The notes beneath the pieces are model-generated. The model did no database searches. It was not told the DNA's origin and saw only the letters and a program-made list of their open reading frames with translations. Both the position numbers and the translations under genes were made by a program. This document shows positions 21,540-34,741 of a stretch of 64,000 bases of DNA, one piece after another; the first letter of the stretch is position 1, and each line of letters opens with the position of its first letter. Origin of the DNA: Orbilia blumenaviensis (taxonomy: Eukaryota > Ascomycota > Orbiliomycetes > Orbiliales > Orbiliaceae); contig JAVHNS010000015.1 of assembly GCA_036872755.1 (NCBI GenBank), forward strand, positions 744,001 through 808,000, given 5' to 3'.

Positions 21540-22407
21540 AGAGGGGGGGCGAAGCTTGGAAGGTTGATAGGGCTAGGGCTACCGTCCCCTATGAGTGGAT
21601 AGATATCAAGTCAGTATTGTGTCAGGTTTTTTGCTTTCATTCCCTTTGTATTGTTTAATTCTTTTTGAAAAAAAAAAAATATAAGTAGCGTTGTATTATA
21701 CAAAAGTTGCAGAGTAATACCTCCGCACCATCTTCGATTCCACAATCTTCCTCTATGGTCTAGTAGTATCATGATCGCATCGATCCAGTGGCCAAATCAA
21801 GCTGGCTAATCGTTTATGCTTTGACAAATAAGGATACCACCAGGATCCCGTAAAAATTTGGATTGGGATACTAAAGTGGAAGAGTTTATAGAAAAGAAGT
21901 TTGGGCTCTAGTTCAGTATTGGTACGGATTTTTGTATGTGTCTGTGTCGAAGTTGCGTGGATAGAACTTCAAAGAGTAGAAGTCCAAGTAAAATACAATG
22001 GTAAGCAACCCGCCGTAGGTAAGGTAATGCCGCTGGATAGAATACTTTCAGATCTACGTGTCAACGCTATAAAGGCAGTTTTAAGACCTCTTACAACCCA
22101 TTCTAATCTAACCTTTCAAAAAAAAAAAAAGCTTAGTCCCACGCACTGGTGTATACCCAAACTCCAGCTAGGGAATATCTTTAATCCGCCTTTTGGATGA
22201 TTAGACAAGCCTCCGACCCCTCACTTTTCTACCGCACCAATCTATTCAATCCATCTCCAAGTTACCGTAATCCAGGTATTTACGCGTTCCCTTCGTGGAG
22301 GATGGTTTCCGAGACTAGTATTTCCGAATACCCAGAAACCCTTAATTCTCTACGCGTCTGCTACTAACTGATTCGAAGAACGGGTTACAGTCAATCAACA
22401 AGGCACG
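21540..22407. other. intergenic region
   Basis: No supported gene. It holds poly-A runs at 21668-21680 and 22118-22130 and the promoter of the next BTB gene. Confidence 0.5.
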
Positions 22408-23242
22408 ATGTCTGACGACGACAGCGATACCATGGCCGCTCCGCCTGAAAATGCTCTCATCGCTATAATTCGGAAGCGTGACATGAAGCCAGACTCTGTT
22501 GACCACGATTTTGGCGCTAGAGCAGAAGAAATTCGTCAACAGGATCTTCAAAGGTAGGCACTGAAGCGCGGCTTTCTGACGTAGAGTTGTTAATATGGAT
22601 ATATACAGTGTCACCCCAAATGATAAATTTTCAGACCAAGAGGTCATTTTTCACGCAGGAATGAATCCAAAGATCTACAAACTTCATCGGGCCATTATTT
22701 GTCCCCAATCTACGTACTTCAATGACTGGTTGGTGCGTCTTCTTGAAAACAATCGACCTGATCAACCCTGCTCCATTCCCGAAAACCCGGAAACTTTTGA
22801 TCGGGTCATCGGGTGGCTATACAAAGCGAAGGGTGCGACCGTTGAAGATAGCTTGAGAGTCATGCGCCAGCTATTGTCTGCAGCAGATGAACTTGGAATT
22901 GCGGCTCTGAAGTTACAAGTTTTGACTACCGCGGCCTCACCTAGCTATTACCAAAGATTCCCAGGTCCGGATATTGAAGAGGCCATTTCATTCCTCAACA
23001 AAGCCTACGTTTCTTTCAAAGAAAAGAATTGTAAGAGGAGCCGGCAGTCGTTGGCCAAACTTTGCGTCAAACTTCTGAACGGGATGTCCGGGGGGCAGAT
23101 AATCGATTTGACGCAGCGGCCTAAACTTTCCGATGAGTTCATGAAGCAGATTCGCTATGCGATGTGCAATGCGAATATCAGTTTCCGTGAGAGTTCCGAA
23201 AGGCCCTATCAGGGAGGCTGGCAAATTATTGAAGACTATTAA
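22408..23242 (+). CDS. BTB/POZ domain protein (two exons)
   Basis: Model: exon 1 22408-22553, intron 22554-22608 (GTAGGC donor, GTTAATA branch, TACAG acceptor), exon 2 22609-23242; 259 aa, frame kept. Residues 1-48 are acidic (M-S-D-D-D-S-D). After the phase-2 intron comes V-T-P-N-D-K-F56-S-D-Q-E-V-I-F, then Y-K-L-H-R-A-I-I-C, T-Y-F-N-D-W and P-E-T-F-D-R-V-I-G-W-L-Y, all standard BTB positions. The C-terminal half is helical and has no known partner domain. It is divergent from the 1.6-5.9 kb subgroup but has the same intron spacing. It is divergently placed relative to nothing close; the next gene (23659-24725) converges on it. Confidence 0.88.
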
Positions 23243-23658
23243 GAGTTCGGAATGGGATCAATACTAATATAACCGCATCGTGATGGTTGGAAATATTAGC
23301 TCAAAATAAACTTACCCAATACAATAATACTACGAGCCTAGTATCGCCTATCGTCTACACGAAGTCCTGGGACTCCTACGTAAGAATCAATTATATGATC
23401 CAGGCTGGCTATTTGTAATTTTTTAAAAAGCTTCGGAAATCCCGAGAACTTGTACGTTTACAGTTTAAGGATAAGTTAAGAATAAGTAGTGAGATGATAT
23501 TCAATTGCAGGTTTGACAGTAGTAAGTTGAGGTTCTTTTGCATTTAGCTTGCAAAATTCAAACAAGATCGTCGAGGACCTTCCCATAAATACTCCAATAA
23601 TAGGGAGATTTACTCAGAAGGGAGGAGTAAAACAATCAGATATATGAACCTCAGAGTC
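23243..23658. other. convergent 3' spacer
   Basis: Spacer between the 3' ends of two converging BTB genes; it should hold both polyadenylation regions. No further signal identified. Confidence 0.5.
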
Positions 23659-24725
23659 TTAGAAGGCCGTTGAATTGCGATAATCCTGAGGCGGAGCGCT
23701 AGCAGGCGACCCCGTCCCAGGCAAAGGAGTAGCTAGATTCATGGCCTCTGGAAGAGTTGGCAAGCTGGCAGGCCCGAGAGAGCGTGGCACCATGACTAGG
23801 CGAGCCGCCCCGAAGGGTTGACTGATCATGGAAGTGCGAACGGGTTGAGAGGCAACTCGGTTTCCTCGGAGCCCGGCCTTGGCACGGTTCAGAAGAGACC
23901 CTGCGGTGACAGTAGAAGCCCTACTAGCACCTCTCTCTTTGGATGCATCTTTTTGGGTGATGACCTTGTCCATGACACCCTTCAAGAAGTCCTTCGCTTT
24001 TGACTCGCGCCTATATGTAGAAACAGTGGTTTCTGTGTTACTTCTGAAGAGGGAAGGATCCAGTGTGAGGGCGGAGACATCTCCCCTCTCGGTGGTCTTT
24101 TTAGTCTTAGCTTCTGGGGTTTGGTTTGTCTTGACGAGCATCTCATCGAGGATTGAAACCTCTCCCTTCTGTTCTTTGGCCTTCTCACGCTCGAGGATTT
24201 GAGTCAAAGTGTCCAAGCACTTGCTTTCGAGATCTTTGATCTTGAGTTGGCTGGCGACTCCGTAGATCCTGGCGACGATGGCCATATCCTCAGTCTTATC
24301 GACAAGTTTGGACTTGTACAACCACTTAACGACGTGGTCGAAAATATACGGTTGAATATCGGTCAACTCAATTGACTCAGCATTCCCAGAAGCCTTGACG
24401 CAGAGCTCGTACAAATATGGAGATTGTCCTGCGAGAATCAAACGGTGCAATTTGTACTCCTTGACTGGTCCCATGCCTTCTTCTCCAACTCGGAAGGTAA
24501 TATCTGAAAAGACATCAGTTCGGTAGCACCTGCAAGCAACGAGGAGATTAGCTCATATGACGCGTCGAAAAGATATATCCTTCAGAAATGGGGGAAATCA
24601 TACAACTCGACACATTCCTCTCGGGTACTCAAGTTCTCGTTCTCAGCTAGGAGAAGGGAAGCATCTGGAGTGGTTGGGTTGCTCCTTTGTGGAGGATCTA
24701 AACAGATACGACGTCGAGGACTCAT
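23659..24725 (-). CDS. BTB/POZ domain protein with long basic C-terminal tail
   Basis: Model: exon 1 24725-24604, intron 24603-24530 (GTATGA donor, GCTAATC branch, TTGCAG acceptor), exon 2 24529-23659; 330 aa, frame kept. Exon 1 starts M-S-P-R-R-R and is polar. Exon 2 starts C-Y-R-T-D-V-F48-S-D-I-T-F-R-V-G, then E-Y-K-L-H-R-L-I, P-Y-L-Y-E-L and H-V-V-K-W-L-Y, which places a full BTB at about 48-150. Residues about 160-330 are a Lys/Arg/Ser/Thr-rich tail, probably disordered, with a short K/E helix at its start. Intron phase 2 and the seven-codon spacing are conserved. The ATG at 24474 is inside strand 1 and is rejected as the start. Confidence 0.88.
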
Positions 24726-25541
24726 CTTGTCTGCTGATTCGATGTCTTGATGGTCTATTGTATGACCTGGTCTCTTCGACGTTTGGGATGCGGTAACTAT
24801 GCTGGCGAGCTGATGAAGTTGCTGTCGACGCGTCAAGAGGGGAATATAGCTCGGTAGACAGGATGGAGAGATTGGATGAACTCACTAGAGATGAAGTCGA
24901 TGGAGGAACTAGTAATATCGATGATGGCTAGAATAGGTTGCTTGATGCCAAGTTTATTGTGATAATGAAAGTTGAAGGAGAGATCTCGAGAAGAAATATA
25001 TTTATCACGAGGGTAAGAGGTTTATAAGAATCGAGCGTAGATGTAGGATGTTTGTTTGCGGAATGGAGATGGAGATAGTCTCGTGGGATGAAGAAATGGT
25101 TTCTGAATTTATAGGATGGGAATTAGTGAAGAGCTGCGGCATCAGATATCGTGGTGCGATACTGCGAGACTAATACTCATACTATTTATACGTGCTAGCT
25201 CTTTATAGACTCCTTGTCATCTACTACTGGAATGATTCACCACAGCTCTCTCCAAACTTTAGAAGCCACCCTCACCTATAATATTTACAGGTTACATATC
25301 GTGCGTGGGACTATGTGATTGTTGTGCAAATATATTGATATTCTGCTATTGTGGACAAGCTTCTTATCTGTTCTAGGCTGGGGTTCTTGGGGTAGCGACT
25401 TGAAAGCTGCACGCAAACTCTCGTGAAAGGATCAAAATTCTCTCGTGCACCTGGTAGGAATAACTTCTATACTATATGAGATTGTGCCTCCCTCCCTGCT
25501 TTCCGATGCATAAGTGTCCATCCAGTCTCGGCGATACTAAT
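24726..25541. other. intergenic region
   Basis: The frame upstream of 24725 stays open on the minus strand but begins only with non-ATG codons, so it is treated as leader. Nothing else supported. Confidence 0.5.
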
Positions 25542-26523
25542 TTATAAACGACCCGTAGCCATTAGCTGACTCCTGATATTAGCAAAATGTTCATTATTCT
25601 CATCCAGACTTCCGAGAGGGGAGGTGATGAAGCCAATATCAATATCATCGTCATCGCTGCTCGACTCATCGTCACTAGAATATCTATCGTTGACTCTGGT
25701 GTTAGCATCCTCTCTTGTTGCTCTGCTGGGACGGATGGCAGCCGCACCACAGCTGTCTACCGCCGCGACTCGGACTTATTCTTACAACTGCAACTCCTCC
25801 ACAACCTGATCACGGAATCTAGCATTCAAATGATCCATATCCCTGACTCCCAAAAGAATCGTTCTGACTGCGGGATGCAAGTCGGCCGCCTGGTCAACTA
25901 TGCCCCACATATAGCATTCCTCGATATCAGCTGCGGTAGAGCATTCGTAAAAAGCATTGATCCATTCCACGATCTCGGCCTCCAAGCTGATAGTTGTTCC
26001 TTGAATCGCCATTCTGATGTTCTCAATAATTCCTCTCATCGTTTGTTTAACGCGCCGAACGATCTTGTTTTTCAACAACGAGCATCCCAGGAAGTCCGCG
26101 AAGTTATACAAGAACAGAAGACGGTCACTGTCCCTGGCTTGTCTGAAGTGAGAAACTTCGATTTTGCCCTCATTGATGAAAGTGGCGAAGGATTTTAAGA
26201 GTGGAGCTTTCAAGGGGTCAATCAGCAGGTGGTAGTCAACGATTTCGGTGCGAAGAACTGCTTCGCGAATCTCGATCGCTTTGTCTAGCCTCGTGGAAAG
26301 AGCGAGGAGCACATCTCGATTGACGTAGTAGGCACAGACTTCTTCACCAGTGGAGGATTGAATTCCAAGGGTGAAATCCAAAGGGCCGTTGACAGACCTT
26401 TACCCATTTCAAGGATGTTAGCTTAATATACCCGCCGCATGTTTTGAAATTTGGCAAATGGGCCAAAGTACTTATGGGAATTACTTACCTTGTCCCGTCT
26501 CTGAACCATTCTCTTGGAGCCAT
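25542..26523 (-). CDS. divergent BTB/POZ-like protein with acidic tail
   Basis: Model: exon 1 26523-26489, intron 26488-26398 (GTAAGT donor, GCTAAC branch, TAAAG acceptor), exon 2 26397-25786, intron 25785-25696 (GTAAGA donor, GCTAACACCAG acceptor), exon 3 25695-25542; 266 aa, frame kept. Exon 1 codes only 11 residues (M-A-P-R-E-W-F). Exon 2 reads P-L-D-F-T-L-G-I, Y-Y-V-N-R-D-V-L-L and later F-A-D-F-L-G-C-S-L-L, which fits a degenerate BTB. The last exon adds an acidic patch (S-D-D-E-S-S-S-D-D-D-D) and a short tail ending at TAA 25544-25542. Without the third exon the protein would end after E-L-Q-L. The first intron is phase 2 like its paralogues, though the spacing to strand 1 differs. Confidence 0.82.
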
Positions 26524-29500
26524 TGGATTATTGAAATTGAGATGCCAACAACACTCAGCGATTCTATATATATTAAAGGAGTTAGCTTCGCCGCCTGAAT
26601 TATAGCATATCTGAAGACAGAGGAGTGATATGCCAACAAGGATGATTGATGATCATAGGAATTAGTCTCGCAGTATTCACAGAATATATAATTACTACCT
26701 TGGTGGATATCTGATAAGCTTTTGATGACTTGAGGCTTTGATGTTGGATGTTAGGACTTGCTGGTGTGATCATGACACTGGATTTTACATCATAACATCA
26801 ATTTTTGGGTTTGCAAAGGATCTTAGAACGGTTTCTGGGACTGCTATTATGATCGTAAGAATATTACAGGCGCTTTCGTGGTTCTAGCCCTATAGCCTAT
26901 CACTCTACTATCGCGGGTCTGGGCCGCTTCTTTCTTGTCGTAGTATACGGAGGGTTTACTATGGATTTTGTTTCTACTACCTTTCACTGTCGTTGGGTTG
27001 ACAAGTGATATTGGGAGTATTCACTGCTGAGCTATGAGGAGGTACCGATACTATTTGGGGGGATCGGTGTTTAAATTTTGAGTACGAGACTACCTATTTG
27101 GTTCTGCTCTGCTCTCAGGGTCTCGGATATTATAATTTATCATGGAAATTAATCACGTGGACAAAGGGGTAGATAGAAGACACAGGCTTCCGCAGAGCGC
27201 AGGAGCCCGATTTTTTAAGTATCCATAATATACATCGTACTAAACGGCTGCTCTCAAACGCTCGTTGACTGCATCTTCGGTGGGTTTAATCTCGGAGTTT
27301 TGGCTTAGTTTGATGTATTTTTTTACGTTTTAGTATCGTTGAAGCGGCTTGAAGGATAATCGGTGATACTCACATTTAAAGCATCACAAGGCAGGGCACC
27401 TTTTTAGTATGAAGGTCTCCTTGACTGTGGGCCATTGTATTCTTTGTTTCTTCATCGTCTTCAATTAACAATCTGAAGCTTCAAAGCTCTGCCTATCATT
27501 TCTTGATATATTACCGCTACAATTGGCCAGCTAGCCGCATATTTATATTTGAAATTTATGCATGATTATATACAAGAACTGAAAAACCAATCATTACAGT
27601 GCTCTGAACTTCGCAGGTGTTCGTTTGCGAAACCAAGTTGGGCCTTAGTATGAAAATATATGCATTCGAGTTAGGCTAGGTCGTTTATGTCAACTAGTTC
27701 TCACGACCAGTGGGATCTATATTATCTTATTTTCAAATCAATACCTGCCTTGACGTTTCCCGACTTGGCGACACATTTTGGAGAGTCCTACTATGAAGTG
27801 TCTCTACGATGTAAGATTTCTATTTTTGGGTTCGTGCAGGATAATATGGGCCTATCACCTCGTCAGTGTAACGGGAAACTACAGTCGACCCAAAATCCAA
27901 CGATCTTAGAGTAAGATTAAAGCCGTAGGACAGAGCCCTGCGTACCCCCATATAAAGGTATGAGGTACATAGATAGTGTTAGCGATGTGCAGGAGCTGCC
28001 AGCTGTAATTAATCCCGTTATCTAAAGCAATATAAGATCTTACTACATGGGTTGAAGGACTTTGTCAGCACTACAAAAACATATGCAGCCGGCGTTGAGC
28101 TAAAGCCAGATAATTAGTAAGTCCTAGAACAGAATAGGGCTAGATTGATCGGGCCTGCCGATATGATAATTTTGCTTGGAAGAGGGGGTGGAAGATTGAT
28201 TGGTTGGGGAGCAATCTGTGGTACCCGCCAAGATATATGACCAAGGTGTGTTGACGGAGGCTTTACCGGACCGTTTTGACCCGTGGTTCTACAACTGACT
28301 AAGCTGCATACTTGGAGATTGTGAAGGTAATGTCAGCCTCCAAATCTAGTTATCGAAGGGTGACGGGATGGCGCACAGCCGTACAGCCCCCTAACCTTTC
28401 CACGGGTAGGGACGAGCCTGGCAGGTGTCTTGCGATTCGGAGAAGCCATACTTTAACCGGTTCGTAAACGAAAGGTAGTGCATTGGCTAATCTGCGGTAG
28501 AACTATAACTTCCGTAAAGCCTGGTGGGTCCTGGTATATTGGTATCGATACGTATCTAAGCCCCCCCAGCGCGGGCTAGGCGCCTTTGGTACCGAGTACA
28601 TGTCACAGTGCCAAACAACACATACCTATGTTGTATTTTGATCCGATTCTACAACCCCTGCTTCAAGTGGCTTCGCAAGGCGAGAATCTCAGGCTGCGAA
28701 ACTCGCTGCCTTTGATCTCAACCCGAAATCGACGATCCAAAATGCAATATCGACACTACTTGGCTCGGTAGTTCGTCTGTCGCTCGATATAGTCCTAGTT
28801 GAACAATTGGAATGTAAAGCTCTGGGCTAACTGTCACACAGCTACTTGGTTAGACCTTCAATTGGATCACTACGTGCACGCCAGAATCTGACGTCTTTTG
28901 TGAAGCCCTACAAGGTCCTTGCCTTTCGTCAGCTTTCCGTCGGTTGACCAAGAGTATTCCGTCGGAAATGTTTCTGCCCAACTACCGTTCCGAAAGGCGA
29001 TTCTCCCCTTGTTTTCCTTGATTCAGCCTCATACCAAGGATCACTGCCAAGACAATATATTCCAAGGCTGCCGTTTTGCGGTATAGCGCCCGCCCAGATG
29101 CCAAGGCGCCTAACCTAAAGTTCTCCGTCGGCGTCATAATATACCAAGGTCACTCTGCAAGCTTCCCCGGCCGAGGAACATTCAATCTGACACTAACGAC
29201 CCCGAGCGAGGCTTAGGCGATCAACCGGCCGGCGAAATATCATCTACTTCTCCGACTTCCAGAACCAGCATGGCAGGTAGCGCAGCATACGTCAATGAGT
29301 GCACGTTTTGTCCAACAATCGGGCTATGTGTCTCCACGTTTGTGTAATTATTCGCTGGGCGTGGCATCTGGGCGCGAGATTATAGTTCGACGATCCTGGA
29401 AATACCACGTCAAAAGGCAGATTCAGCATGGCAACTCTCAAAGCGTCATCACTATCTGGTGCCGTGAACCCGCTTCCCGGCTGGCCAGAGCTGCTTCAAA

Positions 29501-29736
29501 ATACATATAAAATGCTACTTACCCCCTCGAAGGTACCCACAACTTTGTACACAAGCAGTTCAGCTTCGGTTGCGATTTATAGAAGTGCCATTTCAAGGAC
29601 GATTCGCATTCGGCGCGTTTACTTTTTGTCTTTTCGCATTCTATTTTCCAAGCTTAGCGGCGCCACACGATTAATCGATTGCGTCTAATATTTAAACCGC
29701 ACCCGAATAGCTGTATCCCGCAAGGAGTCAGTAAAG
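26524..29736. other. 3.2-kb gene-free region
   Basis: No open frame with coding character. 26560-28200 is AT-rich; 28300-29690 has more balanced composition with many short frames but no splice-supported exon. It could be a decayed gene or element region. No tRNA or CRISPR pattern seen. Confidence 0.5.
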
Positions 29737-31719
29737 ATGATTGCGACTTCAGCAGCTCTGCTGGCGCTGCTTGCGGGCGCGGACGCTATGTACACCGTCA
29801 AGCGACAGGCAGCTCGCGAATTACTATTCGAAGGGGTGGGTATCCACAATTCAACGTGGCTTGCATACAATGATATCATTGGCTAACTTTAACCAGATTC
29901 GGCCATCCAAAGACATCAAATGGAGCCCTTGTAATGAAACACAGAGCGTGTACTTGGAATGCGCACGATTAATTGTGAGTAAAATTGTTAATGGTATATC
30001 TTCCTGGCTGGCCGCTGATACTAGGGATAGGTGCCATTGGATCATCAAAACCCCGATAATGGTCTCGAGGCTATCGTTCCGATCGTCAAGTACCCGACGA
30101 ACGCAACAGGATCTGCCTACAAAGGCGCTGTCCTTGTAAATCCCGGAGGTCCAGGCTACCTTGGAACAGAATTCATCTACAACGCTGGTATTGCTAGGGA
30201 GATTGCGGTAAACATCACAGGACCCGGATATGATATTCTTGGCTTCGATATTCGTGGCGTTGGCTATAGTGTCCCATACGGCTCTTGCAACATCACCGCT
30301 GAGGAGCTTTTCGATCCTCTCCGACAAAATGCTACTAGAGGAAACATTTTCACCAAGAGAAATCCGAAACACTTGAGAGCGGGATACACAATCCCACGAG
30401 GTGCCAAGGACAACGAAGTCTCTCCATATGGCTTCTTCATCCCGGAGCTTCCACCATCGTTCCCCGAGCAGGCCGCCGCCGGTGCGGACGCGTTCACAAC
30501 CGCATGCCTCGCCTATTCTAGCGCTGATAACCAGGCTGGTCCACATATGAATACTGTCGTCACTGCCACAGATATGCTTTGGATCGCCAGGGCTCTTGCT
30601 CGCGCCCGTGGACAAAACGAAACCACCGCCCTAGTCCACTACTATGGTGTCAGCTATGGATCCGTTCTTGGGCAGACGTTCGCAACTTTGTATCCCAACA
30701 ACGTGGGCAAATTCGTATTGGATGGTATCGTCAATATGGATGGATGGCAGACCCGAACTGAAACTGACATTGTCCGCAACGCTGATCAAGGATTCTTTGA
30801 GTTTTTCAAGCGATGTTTTGCGGCTGGGCCTAAGAAGTGCGCTTTCGCAACTGGAATGTGTTATCAAGATACTATTAATCGGTTCAACAGTATGACATCA
30901 CGCTTCAATGCGACTGAAGCTGAGATCGCCGGCAGTGAGCTCGCGGAACCACTTACTCTCCTCATTCTCCGATTAAGGGCTAGCATTCTCGATTCATTGT
31001 ACGCTTCTATTGACTCGTGGGAGGGACTCGCTGTCATTCTTGACCTACTGGAAAAAGCCACCAGGGGTCCGATTGAACGCTGGGACGTTACTGAGATTGC
31101 CAGAATCATCTTTTTGCCACTGTCTCCACCATCTGGCCGTCCCCCAGCGCCTCTTCAACTCCGAGACTATTCCTTCTTCCAAACTGCTTGTGGTGATGCA
31201 CCTTCTATTTACAATTCTACGATTACACCAGTGGAACAATACACGTATCTCAAGTCGAGTGCCATTTCTGGACACGCAAGGCTGATTGGTAGAATCAGCT
31301 GCTCGAGATATTCTATTCGTCCTAAGTGGGAATGGTCCGAGAGAATTGGTGCTAAGACTAAGACACCAATTCTATTTGTTGGAAATACTTTGGATCCAGT
31401 AACTCCATGGGATGAGTAAGTAATACTTCATATATCCACGGCTAGAAGAATGGTTGACTGACTAATGATTCAATTTAATAGTGCTGTCAAGGCTGCATTG
31501 AAATTTCCAGGTGCCGAAGCAATCGTTGTGGAGCTTATTGCTGTAAGTTATTTTTGAGCAAGTCATCTATATAAATGGTATCACTAATTGATTATCTAGC
31601 ACTCTATCCTGTTCCAGGGAAACAATTGCGCGTATGCTAAGCTCCGCGCATACTTCCAGCAAGGGAAGTTGCCAGGCACTAACTTCAAGTGCGCTGAGGA
31701 GAAGAAACCTTTCGCTTAA
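29737..31719 (+). CDS. secreted S33-family (TAP-like) alpha/beta-hydrolase peptidase
   Basis: Model: 29737-29835, 29897-29974, 30031-31415, 31482-31542, 31600-31719; 580 aa, all joins in frame. An N-terminal signal peptide (M-I-A-T-S-A-A-L-L-A-L-L) is followed by K-R, a possible Kex2 site. The S33 signature appears as E-C-A-R-L-I-V-P-L-D-H and N-P-G-G-P-G (about 96-101, oxyanion). The nucleophile elbow is G-V-S267-Y-G, the catalytic Asp is in T-L-D514-P-V-T-P, and the likely His542 follows E-L-I-A. Related enzymes are exported tripeptidyl/prolyl aminopeptidase-like hydrolases that trim peptides outside the cell. All catalytic residues appear intact. The exon 3 frame begins with GTG, so the spliced 5' end is required to supply the start and signal peptide. 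Confidence 0.92.
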
Positions 31720-32474
31720 GTAGCTCAGAGGTTACTAAGCATGCGTGTTTCGAACATCGATACAGATAGAGTATACGCGACATAAAAAGACCTCAAATGG
31801 TTTCTATAATTCTGTTTCAGATTTTTCTTTTCTTTTTTTGTTTCTTTCATTTCTTCTTGGCTTTATGACAGCGGCATTGAGGGAGCAATTTCATACGGGA
31901 ACATGAGCATTAGGATATTACATATTTGTATGATATGATGGTAGTGTTAATGTAATGACATATTTCGGATTTACCAGATTCTTCCCCAACTTGCAGTTGC
32001 TTCTTCAGGGACATTCGTTGCCAACCTTTCATAAATATATAAACGATCGCGACCTCTAACTAGTACATCGGTAAATGGTATCGCGGTCCCAAAGATATAG
32101 TATTGGCCTGATATCAAAAAACCCGTTGCTCTTAGATTAATCCCGGAAATACCTTTGATTTGTTGGTAGAAATCTTCTAAAACAATAGAAGGTGGCTATA
32201 GATGGCTAAGATTTGATATGTGCATCATCATAAATGCATAAAATACTCTTCACCAAAATAATCCCCATAGCTACCGTTTCGTGTTATCAACAGCTCTAAA
32301 AACATCCCAAAGGCATCAACGCTGACCACAGGTCTGTCTCCCTCACACTCAATCCAAGCTACCCTCTCCTATCCAGACGCGTCCTTCAATTATCCTCAAC
32401 ATTGACGCTACATTCCCTGCTCCAAAACAATCCCTCTAGAGTCATCAATTCTCTCCAACTTGATTACGCCAAAC
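31720..32474. other. intergenic region
   Basis: 3' end of the peptidase (T-rich tract 31820-31860) and the 5' leader of the next BTB gene. No other gene. Confidence 0.55.
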
Positions 32475-34092
32475 ATGACATCCGAAACCGGGACGAGCAA
32501 TCAGCAAGACGAAGCCGGAGCTGCTCCAAAGCGGCCTAAGACCAAGAGCCCTTTGAGTCCCGCTCGGTCCAGGATATCTCATGGAAAAGGAATTAAAACA
32601 CCAAGACCTTCCATCGGATCCCCTGGAAGACTGCCTATAGGGCCGCTAACCTCCTCGGGGGGCAACAGGCGCAGCTCTTTCATGTTGCCGACGGCCGCCT
32701 CTTCATTCAGAGCTAAGGGCAAAGCAGAACCCAATATCGCTAACACGTCAACTAGGTAAGATATACGCTGTCTTCGCCTTTTATTGCATCTCCTGCTCTA
32801 TCGAGCTGAACTGACTTCGCGTAGTTTCAATCGCTCCCCGGGCCAGGAAAAGGTTGATGCACACCCCAAAGCTGCCCCTGCTATGAAACCGAGCAGTCCA
32901 GTAGCCGAGGCGCCAGGGCAAACTGCGATTAAGAAAATGACTACGAAGAAAGCAAGGGGTAATACCCAGTCCACCGGGTACGTTTTAAAGCGTGAAATAT
33001 GATTCATTCTTACCATCTAGTGTCGCACTCTGACATGATGTTTCGTTAGAAGCGTCCGGAAGCCTAGAGAAAAATCCCTGCTTAAGCCAGGAGTTGACTT
33101 CCCACTCCCCAACCCCTACCCTAAAGACATTAAAACTCCAGATGGCAGGTACACGCTTGTACCGGGGGAAGGGCGCGATATTGGGCACTTAATTACGCCA
33201 CCTGAGTTCTATTGCAGACCGCTTTCGTCAGTAGCTACTCACGACACTGAGATAGATGGCGAGAACAAAGGTCCCGAGTGGTTTGGAGATCTTAAGCGCA
33301 TCGTAGACGAACTTGGCTTAGAGGCTTGCAATGCTGTCAATTCTGATGAATCGGCAAGCAATAAGAACTTTCCCGTTGTCGGCCCTACCAGCACAATCAT
33401 TGGCCTGAGTGAGAATATCCAGAGCGGCGCCCTGTACGTTAACCCTTCCCAACCTCAAGTCACTAAGTATACTAACAATCTATAGCGTTAAACACGGGTT
33501 TGGAGACTATAACTCCGATCCCAAGCCAGGCCACAATATTGTTTTAATCGTTGGGCCTCAGTACATTGGCTTTTCTCTCAAGCGTGAGGTCCTTGCTGGC
33601 CACTCGGAGGTTATCGACGCGCACTTGGAGAACCTGGGCCCCGTTAAGGACGAGATGCAAGAAATAGTTCTCTCTGATATCGATCCATATGGGTTCTTCC
33701 ATATTCTCAAGGTGATCTTTACAGGGGCCTATCCTAATCCTGAAATTGCAGGGCCTAAGGCGGAGGCATTGATGTTTGATACTGCGCAGCGTCTGAGAAT
33801 GCCTCGTATCGCTTCAGATCTTTACCATGGAATGCTCCGAAAGATCAAAAGTGACGCCTTCGACATCGAAGTCGCCCTTCGCTTCGCCAATGAATTGTTC
33901 AGGCATGGTTCACCTCGGGAGGTGCAAGACTTTTGGCACGAGGATGCATTTGTTCGTTCTGCGTTGCGTCGAACCTCAATCGCCCGTCTTCTAGACAAAA
34001 GCTCTGAGATTTTCGAGGATCGAACCTGGATAGTACCAGGTTTCAAACTCGGATTGATTGGTCTTTTGTCGAAGACGAATATTCGTGTTTAG
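32475..34092 (+). CDS. BTB/POZ domain protein with long basic N-terminus (four exons)
   Basis: Model: 32475-32755, 32825-32977, 33050-33433, 33486-34092; 474 aa. All three introns are phase 2 and have good signals (last: GTACGT donor, TACTAACA branch, CTATAG acceptor). The ATG at 32475 is preferred over the upstream non-ATG start. Residues 1-145 are Lys/Arg/Ser/Pro-rich (P-K-R-P-K-T-K could be a nuclear signal). Residues about 146-272 include P-D-G-R-Y-T-L-V-P-G-E-G-R and an acidic stretch. The BTB lies in the last exon: G-H-N-I-V-L-I-V-G, S-L-K-R-E-V-L-A-G-H-S-E-V-I, then F-F-H-I-L-K-V-I-F-T-G. No partner domain recognised. Largest exon count in the family here. Confidence 0.88.
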
Positions 34093-34741
34093 TCGTATTC
34101 CCGCGGTGCCAAGCCTATTGAGCCTGGAAGGATTGTGCAGCTCCGCCCTTTTTCTTTTCGCATAGGCCCTATGGTGCCTGGTGCTGGTCGGAGATCTGCA
34201 TCCTACACATCTATGACCTGGACGATAAATGTTCAAGACATGTTGCATGCATGGAACCATCAATTCCTTAGATTACGCCCTACTTGATTCAGAGTTTCAC
34301 AAATAGTCCCTTGCCATGCTAACATGTTCTAGTATCCCAGCAATGCTCATAGGCTTTATGACTAAATCTCAAATTTTATACTTCGTCTGACCAGAGTTTC
34401 CGAAGGAGGGTAGCTAAGATCTTAAGGCCTCTAGCCTCAACACAAACTAGTCACGAATTTCCAACATCCTTCTTAATAGGGCATCCCTCGTTGAGTTTTG
34501 TAGATCTATTTCCAAATCCAGATGATCAGGGCTATAAAGGGAATGTGGTACGCGGAGCCAGCTTTATTACCGCTTCAGCATATTATGGTTCTATGCTTAG
34601 CGCCAAACAGCTTTAGATAGCCTTCAGTAAGTTTTTTGTGGATCTTAGGTTGGTAGAATAGCTAGCACTACAATAAGGTATTACGACCCCGGTTCGACCC
34701 TAAACCTCCCGTGTAACGATACCAAGACCTCACTTTAGAGC
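34093..34741. other. intergenic region
   Basis: No gene. GGTTCGACCCT at 34692-34702 recalls a tRNA B box, but no cloverleaf could be folded around it. Confidence 0.5.

Noticed and set aside
29851..30615. 254-codon minus-strand frame over the S33 peptidase
   Set aside because: Shadow of a clearly coding exon with S33 motifs on the plus strand.
34640..34720. Possible tRNA gene (B-box-like GGTTCGACCCT)
   Set aside because: No matching A box or acceptor stem could be found by eye.
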